From an uncultured Clostridia bacterium (GTDB lineage: Bacteria > Bacillota > Clostridia > Christensenellales > Aristaeellaceae), in assembly GCA_937934775.1 (NCBI GenBank), contig CALGYL010000217.1:1-9453 (forward strand): a stretch of 9,453 nt of DNA, read 5' to 3'. The notes beneath the pieces are model-generated. The model worked only from the letters and a program-made list of their open reading frames with translations. It was not told the DNA's origin and ran no database searches. How positions within the stretch are numbered: the first letter of the stretch is position 1; every line of letters starts with the position of its first letter. Made by a program: the position numbers and the translations under genes. Shown here in pieces: positions 5,270 through 9,453 of this stretch.

Positions 5270-5336
5270 CGCCAGAATTTTCTGGCGGCGGCGCACCGGA
5301 CCGGCTTCGGACGCGTATCCGGCGGCATCACGCCGG
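5270..5336. repeat. Two inverted repeats in the reductase-spo0A gap
   Basis: CGCCAGAA (5270-5277) and TTCTGGCG (5280-5287) form a near-palindrome with a 2-bp centre, typical in shape of a dimeric regulator site. CCGGCG (5319-5324) and CGCCGG (5331-5336) form a hairpin just after the reductase stop; no T-run follows, so it is at best a weak terminator. Confidence 0.4.
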
Positions 5337-5341
5337 AAATG

Positions 5342-6319
5342 TCAATCCGCAAGGCCCGCCGCGCGTGTCAGCGCCAGGACCACATCCCCGGGCAGTACCG
5401 CTTCCGCGGCTTCGCGCAGCGCCTCCACCTGGGGAGTCCGGCTGATGCCCACGATGGGCAGCGTGAAAAAGTCCGGCTGGTTCGTCAGGAACGCCAGCGA
5501 AATCGCGCCGACGGAGAGGCCCGTGGCTTCCTTCGCCTTGAGCACCGCCTCAAACCGTTTGAGATTGCCGAGGCTCAAAAAGTCATGCTTCAGCGCCTCG
5601 GGCAGCGCGCCTTCGCCCAACTCATACAGCTTGGTGAAAAAGCCCTGCGCCTGGGACGAGTAGGGCATGCACATCAGCTTCGAGCCGCGGTGCATATCGA
5701 ACATGGCGCGGTCCATCTGCACCAGGGTCTCATCCGCCACATGGTGCTGGAAGGCCAGGCTCCATTGGGGCTGATTGACCGAGAAGCCCTTGAGGCCATG
5801 GGAAGCCGCGTAGGCGTTGGCCTCCTCAATGCGCGCTGGTTTCCAGTTGGACGTGCCCAGAATCTTCGCCTTGCCCGATTCCACAAGGCCGTTCAGAGAT
5901 TCCAGAATGTCGCCTACCGGACGGCTCTCGTCGTCCCGGTGGAGAAAGTACAAATCCACGCCAGGCAGATCCAGCGCCTCAAGGCTCATTTCCATATCGC
6001 CGGTGATGCTCGCCCTGTCCAGCCGGGGCGTCAGAAATTCGCCCCACGGCGGGTGCGCGCCTTTGGTGCTGAGGATCATATCCGCCCGGGCCTTCCGGGA
6101 GGCGAGCCACTTGCCGATGGTCTTTTCGCTGATGCCCTGAATGGCGAGGTCAAAATCCCCATAGACGCGGGCGGTGTCCAGCACATTGCCGCCCAGCTTC
6201 CGGTAGGCATCCATCACTTCGTAGGCGGTTTCCTCCGGCAGCTTGGCCCCAAAATGCGCAGATCCCAGCGCTATGGCGCTTACCTTACGTCCAAGCTCCG
6301 GCCAATCTCTGTATCGCAT
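5342..6319 (-). CDS. Aldo/keto reductase, 325 aa
   Basis: NAD(P)H-dependent oxidoreductase with a TIM-barrel fold; the substrate cannot be read from the sequence. The catalytic tetrad is visible: Asp48 and Tyr53 in NVLDTARVYGDF, Lys86 in ILSTKG, and His127 in VDLYFLHRDD. Other family blocks are ILGTSNWKPARIEEA, FSVNQPQWSLA (about residue 185) and the cofactor-binding PIVGISRTPQVEAL near the C-terminus. Two ATG codons are possible: 6325 and 6319. AAAGGGG is only 3 nt from the first but 9 nt from the second, so 6319 is preferred. The gene is divergent from galT and upstream of spo0A in the same direction, with a 76-bp longer gap than expected for tight operon coupling. A role in sugar or aldehyde reduction would fit the neighbours but is inference. 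Confidence 0.9.
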   Translation of the reverse strand: MRYRDWPELGRKVSAIALGSAHFGAKLPEETAYEVMDAYRKLGGNVLDTARVYGDFDLAIQGISEKTIGKWLASRKARADMILSTKGAHPPWGEFLTPRLDRASITGDMEMSLEALDLPGVDLYFLHRDDESRPVGDILESLNGLVESGKAKILGTSNWKPARIEEANAYAASHGLKGFSVNQPQWSLAFQHHVADETLVQMDRAMFDMHRGSKLMCMPYSSQAQGFFTKLYELGEGALPEALKHDFLSLGNLKRFEAVLKAKEATGLSVGAISLAFLTNQPDFFTLPIVGISRTPQVEALREAAEAVLPGDVVLALTRAAGLAD

Positions 6320-6345
6320 GCGCATACGCCCCTTTCGTTTTGACC

Positions 6346-6372
6346 ATTATACCACAAGAAACCACAAGTCAA
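6346..6372 (-). promoter_or_regulatory. Extended -10 promoter for the aldo/keto reductase gene
   Basis: On the minus strand a perfect TATAAT (6351-6346) is preceded by TGG, forming the extended -10 motif TGnTATAAT. A -35-like TTGACT (6372-6367) is present at a short 15-nt spacing, which the extended -10 may compensate. The start would fall about 15-20 nt before the ATG. Confidence 0.75.
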
Positions 6373-6388
6373 CCGCAATTCTCTTGTG
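6351..6388. repeat. Phased ACCACAAG repeats and an inverted half-site in the reductase/galT control region
   Basis: ACCACAAG occurs at 6351-6358 and 6361-6368, exactly 10 bp (one helical turn) apart, within the spacer and -35 of the reductase promoter. The core recurs inverted as CTTGTG at 6383-6388, overlapping the galT -35. Three half-sites touching both divergent promoters look like an operator for one regulator controlling both genes. No regulator gene is in the window. Confidence 0.5.
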
Positions 6389-6412
6389 ACGGGGCGCTGT
6401 CTATGGTAAAAT
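6384..6412 (+). promoter_or_regulatory. Sigma-A promoter for galT
   Basis: TTGTGA (6384-6389, four of six) and TAAAAT (6407-6412, five of six) are separated by exactly 17 nt. The start near 6419 leaves a leader of about 26 nt before the ATG at 6445. Confidence 0.7.
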
Positions 6413-6444
6413 CAATTCCAGCCAATTCGAAAGCGGGGATCTCC

Positions 6445-7980
6445 ATGGAGAAAAACGCCACAAGCGCCATTCTGGGCCTGATGAATTTTGCCGAAAACGC
6501 CGGCCTGCTCGCCTCCTATGACCGGGCCTATACGCAAAACCTTTTGCTGGACGCCATGCATATGGACGCGCCGGACCCGTCGGCCCAGGCGCAAAACGAT
6601 CCCTCGCCGACGGTCTCGCCGCTGACGCGGACGCTGAGCGAAATCGCGGCGGCAAACGGCGTCATCGAGGACACGCCCGGCGCGCGCGAGCGGTTCGAAA
6701 CCCGACTCTCAGGCCTGATTACGCCGTCGCCCTGGGAGGTGCGCACCAAATTCTCCGCCCTTTACCGGGAAGCGGGTCCTCGCGCTGCCACCAACTGGTT
6801 CTACCAGCTGTGCCGGGCGACGGACTACATCCGCGTCGACCAGATCGCCCGCAACGTGCGCTTCTTCGCGCCGTCCCCCGCGGGCGAGTTGGAGATCACC
6901 ATCAACCTGTCCAAGCCGGAAAAGGATCCTCGCGACATCGCTGCCGAGCGCATGGCGACCCAGGTGGGCTACCCGCGCTGCATGCTGTGCGTGGAGAACC
7001 CGGGCTATGCCGGACGCGCGGGCTTCCCCGCCCGCCAGAACCACCGGATGATTCCGTTGACGCTCAACGGCGAGTCGTGGCACTTCCAGTATTCACCTTA
7101 CCTGTACTACAACGAGCACTGCATCGTGCTGAGCGAGCGGCACACGCCCATGAAGATCTCCCGGGGCACGTTCCTCCGGCTGTTCGAGTTCGTCTCCCAG
7201 TTCCCTCATTACTTCCTGGGTGCCAACGCAGACCTGCCCATCGTGGGCGGCTCGATTCTGAGTCATGACCACTTCCAGGGCGGCCAGTACACCTTCCCGA
7301 TGGACAAGGCAGGCGCCCGGACGGAACTAATCTGCCCCGCCGAGAGCGTGCGCGCCGCCATCGTCGACTGGCCGATGACCTGCATCCGGCTGACCGGGCG
7401 GGACTCCGCCCAGATCATCGATCTTGCGGAAGCGATTCTCTCCGCCTGGCGCGGCCACTCCGACCCCGCGTGCGAAATTTTTTCCGAAACCGATCAGCCC
7501 CACAACACCATTACGCCAATCCTCCGGCGTGTGGGCGACGAATGGGTGCTCAATCTGCTGCTGCGCAACAACCGCGTAAGCGCCGAACACCCGCTGGGCA
7601 TCTTCCACCCCCACGCCGACCTGCACCACGTCAAAAAGGAGAACATCGGCCTGATCGAGACGATGGGCCTGTTCATCCTGCCGGGCCGCCTCCTGAGCGA
7701 ACTGGATGGGCTGAAAAAATACCTGACCGGGGAGATCCCGCTGGACAAAGCGCCGGAGGCGGGCGCGCCTCTGGAGAAGCACTATACGTGGGTGAAAGCG
7801 CTGGCGGCCCAATACGGCACAAAACTGACAAGCGACGATGCCAAGTCGGTCATTCGCGCCGGGCTCAGCGTGAAGTGCGCCCGCGTTCTGGAGGACGCAG
7901 GCGTCTACAAGGCCGACGAGGCCGGGCAGGCGGGCCTGATGCGCTTCCTGACGCCGCTTGGTTTCCGCGCGGCGAATTAA
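6445..7980 (+). CDS. galT: UDP-glucose--hexose-1-phosphate uridylyltransferase (GalT, Firmicutes type), 511 aa
   Basis: Leloir-pathway enzyme that exchanges UMP between UDP-glucose and galactose-1-phosphate, giving glucose-1-phosphate and UDP-galactose. Length and sequence fit the long class-II GalT of Firmicutes (about 500 residues; Bacillus GalT is 513). Supporting blocks are RCMLCVENPGYAGRAGFPAR near residues 178-197, SWHFQYSPYLYYNEHCIVL, and the active-site region PIVGGSILSHDHFQGG with His274-x-His276 and Gln278. In related enzymes a histidine of this motif carries the UMP intermediate. The ATG at 6445 has GGGG six bases upstream and gives the MEKNATSAILGLMNFAE N-terminus; the frame is open to an ATG at 6340, but that would span the promoter. 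No galK or galE is adjacent, so the rest of the pathway must be elsewhere. The gene is transcribed away from the reductase and toward glpK. Confidence 0.95.
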   Translation: MEKNATSAILGLMNFAENAGLLASYDRAYTQNLLLDAMHMDAPDPSAQAQNDPSPTVSPLTRTLSEIAAANGVIEDTPGARERFETRLSGLITPSPWEVRTKFSALYREAGPRAATNWFYQLCRATDYIRVDQIARNVRFFAPSPAGELEITINLSKPEKDPRDIAAERMATQVGYPRCMLCVENPGYAGRAGFPARQNHRMIPLTLNGESWHFQYSPYLYYNEHCIVLSERHTPMKISRGTFLRLFEFVSQFPHYFLGANADLPIVGGSILSHDHFQGGQYTFPMDKAGARTELICPAESVRAAIVDWPMTCIRLTGRDSAQIIDLAEAILSAWRGHSDPACEIFSETDQPHNTITPILRRVGDEWVLNLLLRNNRVSAEHPLGIFHPHADLHHVKKENIGLIETMGLFILPGRLLSELDGLKKYLTGEIPLDKAPEAGAPLEKHYTWVKALAAQYGTKLTSDDAKSVIRAGLSVKCARVLEDAGVYKADEAGQAGLMRFLTPLGFRAAN

Positions 7981-8123
7981 AAAGAGAGACGGGGAAACGC
8001 CGGACCGTTCTCCCTGCGAGGATGCCCCTCGGAACCCCGTGCGAGGGGGAAGCGTGATCAACCGGCATGTACGAGTGTTTCTGCTCCCCGGCATGCCGAG
8101 ACCGTTTCACAAACGAAAAAAAT
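7981..8123 (+). other. Structured 3' untranslated stretch of galT
   Basis: About 140 nt separate the galT stop from its terminator. They contain CCCCTCG (8025-8031) with CGAGGGG (8042-8048), and CGGCATG (8063-8069) with CATGCCG (8092-8098), the latter inside a palindromic CGGCATGCCG. No open frame with a ribosome-binding site was found. Confidence 0.4.
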
Positions 8124-8159
8124 AATGCCCACTGAGCATACGACCGCTCAGTGGGCATT
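8124..8159. terminator. Strong bidirectional terminator between convergent galT and glpK
   Basis: A perfect 14-bp stem (arms 8124-8137 and 8146-8159) has an 8-nt loop. On the plus strand it is followed by GTTTTC; on the minus strand by a near-uninterrupted T-run derived from the A-rich stretch at 8116-8123. It can therefore end transcripts from both sides, most efficiently that of glpK. Confidence 0.93.
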
Positions 8160-8189
8160 GTTTTCAATGAAACCCTTTGTACGGGGCTA

Positions 8190-8221
8190 GGGGAATCCCC
8201 CCGCGGGGTCCGGGGAATCCC
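8190..8221. repeat. Direct repeat of a GGGGAATCCC palindrome-like unit after glpK
   Basis: GGGGAATCCC occurs at 8190-8199 and 8212-8221, separated by a CCCGCGGGG-like centre, within the 3' untranslated region of glpK. Each unit is nearly self-complementary, so several alternative hairpins are possible. Confidence 0.4.
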
Positions 8222-8232
8222 TGGATTTTTCG

Positions 8233-9453
8233 TCACCTGTCCGCCCAGTCCTTTGCGCGCTCGACCGCCTTCTGCCAGCCGACGCACAGCTTTTCGCGGG
8301 TGAGTGAATCGATGGCGGGGGTGAAGCGGTTCTCCGGAGCCCAGATGGATTGCAACTTATTGACATCCCACAGCCCCACCGCCCGGGCGGCCATCATGGC
8401 CGCGCCCAGCGCCGTGGTCTCGGTGACCATGGGCCGGAGCACCTGAATGCCCAGAAGATTGGCCTGGAACTGCATCAGGAAATTGTTTCGGCAGGCGCCG
8501 CCGTCCACCCGGAGCACGCTGGGCTTCAGCCCGCTGTCCCGGATCATGGCTTCCAGCACATCCCGCGTCTGGAACGCGATAGACTCCAGCGCGGCGCGCA
8601 CAATGTGGTTGCGGTTTGCGCCGCGGGTGAGCCCGACGATGGTGCCGCGGGCGTACATGTCCCAGTAGGGCGCGCCGAGGCCTGTGAAGGCGGGCACCAG
8701 GAACACGCCATTGTTATCGGAAACGGCCATCGCGAGCTTTTCGCTCTCGGCGGCGGTCTCAATCATTTTCAGTTCGTCCCGCAGCCACTGGATGGTCGCG
8801 CCGCCCATGAACACCGAGCCCTCCAGCGCGTAACGGGGCACGCCGTCGATGCGCCAAGCGATGGTGGTGATCAGATTGCTGCCGGAACGCACCGGCTTGA
8901 GGCCGGTGTTCATCAGGAGGAAGCAGCCGGTGCCGTAGGTATTCTTCACCATACCGGATGTAAAACAGCCCTGCCCGTAGAGCGCGGCGTGCTGATCGCC
9001 CGCGAGCGCGGCCACCGGGATTTCAACGCCCAGGATGTCCTTGCGCAGCGTGCCGATGACCTGGGAGGAATCCACCACCTTGGGCAGAAGCTGCTCGGGG
9101 ATGTTCATCGCCCGGAGCAGAAGCGGATCCCACGCCTGATCGTAGATGTTGTAGAGCATGGTACGGGCGGCGTTGGTGGCGTCCGTCACGTGTACGCGCT
9201 CGTTCGTGAGGTGGTAGGCCAGCCAGGAATCCACCGTGCCGAAGCACAGCTTGCCCATGAGCGCGCGCTCCCTCGCGCCATCCACGTGCTCAAGCAGCCA
9301 CTGAAGCTTGGTGCCGGAGAAGTATGCATCGGCGATGAGGCCGGTGTGGTCGCGGATCACGCTGCCCAGTCCGTCCTGCTTGAGCCGCTCCACCAGCGGC
9401 GCGGTGCGGCGGCACTGCCACACGATGGCGTTGTAGAGGGGCTTTCCGGATAT
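8233..9453 (-). CDS. glpK: Glycerol kinase, C-terminal 406 residues (5' end beyond the window)
   Basis: FGGY-family kinase that makes sn-glycerol-3-phosphate from glycerol and ATP. The frame is open to the window edge and its first visible residues, GKPLYNAIVWQCRRT, are the conserved GlpK segment normally about 80-90 residues into a protein of roughly 500, so only the N-terminal part is missing. Further signatures are ADAYFSGTKLQWLL, GTVDSWLAYHLT, HVTDATNAARTML, AGDQHAALYGQGCF, KNTYGTGCFLLMNTG, YALEGSVFMGGATIQWLRD, FTGLGAPYWDMYARG, LRVDGGACRNNFLMQFQ and TETTALGAAM. In PTS-regulated Firmicutes enzymes a histidine precedes LLTTIA (SEHGLLTTIA in Bacillus); here the matching stretch is SGSNLITTIA, so it appears absent. 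The stop is followed by the shared terminator at 8124-8159. No glpF or glpD is visible. Confidence 0.96.
   Translation of the reverse strand: MSGKPLYNAIVWQCRRTAPLVERLKQDGLGSVIRDHTGLIADAYFSGTKLQWLLEHVDGARERALMGKLCFGTVDSWLAYHLTNERVHVTDATNAARTMLYNIYDQAWDPLLLRAMNIPEQLLPKVVDSSQVIGTLRKDILGVEIPVAALAGDQHAALYGQGCFTSGMVKNTYGTGCFLLMNTGLKPVRSGSNLITTIAWRIDGVPRYALEGSVFMGGATIQWLRDELKMIETAAESEKLAMAVSDNNGVFLVPAFTGLGAPYWDMYARGTIVGLTRGANRNHIVRAALESIAFQTRDVLEAMIRDSGLKPSVLRVDGGACRNNFLMQFQANLLGIQVLRPMVTETTALGAAMMAARAVGLWDVNKLQSIWAPENRFTPAIDSLTREKLCVGWQKAVERAKDWADR

Noticed and set aside
5339..6343. 334-codon plus-strand frame opposite the aldo/keto reductase
   Set aside because: The opposite strand carries an intact catalytic tetrad and family motifs; this frame is its shadow.
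7327..8094. 255-codon minus-strand frame opposite the galT 3' half
   Set aside because: Antisense shadow of galT; no motif and no start signal.

Overview
The window looks like chromosome from a GC-rich, endospore-forming member of the Clostridia. The evidence is a compact spoVAC-spoVAD-spoVAE operon, a full-length Spo0A, a 56-residue clostridial 2[4Fe-4S] ferredoxin, strong Shine-Dalgarno sites, and genes of carbohydrate metabolism. I cannot fix a genus; Christensenellales-like or Oscillospirales-like Clostridia are guesses. There is no rRNA, tRNA, CRISPR array, transposase or phage gene.

Layout. 1-100: intrinsic terminator plus a separate GC-rich hairpin at the end of the spoVA operon. 101-2083 (minus strand): a four-gene, translationally coupled operon made of an unrecognised 51-residue single-helix membrane protein (too short for most gene callers), then spoVAC (TTG start inside the preceding stop), spoVAD and spoVAE. 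A sigma-G-like promoter and a perfect 11-bp inverted repeat sit just upstream. 2142-2872: a cysteine-cluster (YkgJ-like) protein and a ferredoxin, divergently transcribed. 2873-3328: a gene-free stretch full of inverted repeats, including a 133-bp fold-back element with a 10-bp direct repeat. 3329-4210 (minus): zinc-type ROK fructokinase with its own promoter. 4339-4379: an 18-bp perfect hairpin. 4421-5185 (minus): spo0A. 5342-6319 (minus): aldo/keto reductase, divergent from galT (6445-7980, plus), with a shared control region carrying helically phased repeats. 8124-8159: a strong bidirectional terminator shared by galT and the convergent glpK, whose 5' end lies beyond the right edge.

Function. 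Two themes are interleaved. One is sporulation: Spo0A is the master switch, and the SpoVA proteins move Ca-dipicolinate into the forespore and out again at germination. The other is sugar and glycerol use: fructokinase, the Leloir-pathway uridylyltransferase, an NAD(P)H-dependent aldo/keto reductase and glycerol kinase. Nothing here amounts to a clearly new multi-gene system. The best leads are the small membrane protein fused translationally to the spoVA operon, the fold-back repeat element at 3118-3257, the phased repeats in the reductase/galT intergenic region, and a glycerol kinase that appears to lack the PTS-phosphorylated histidine.
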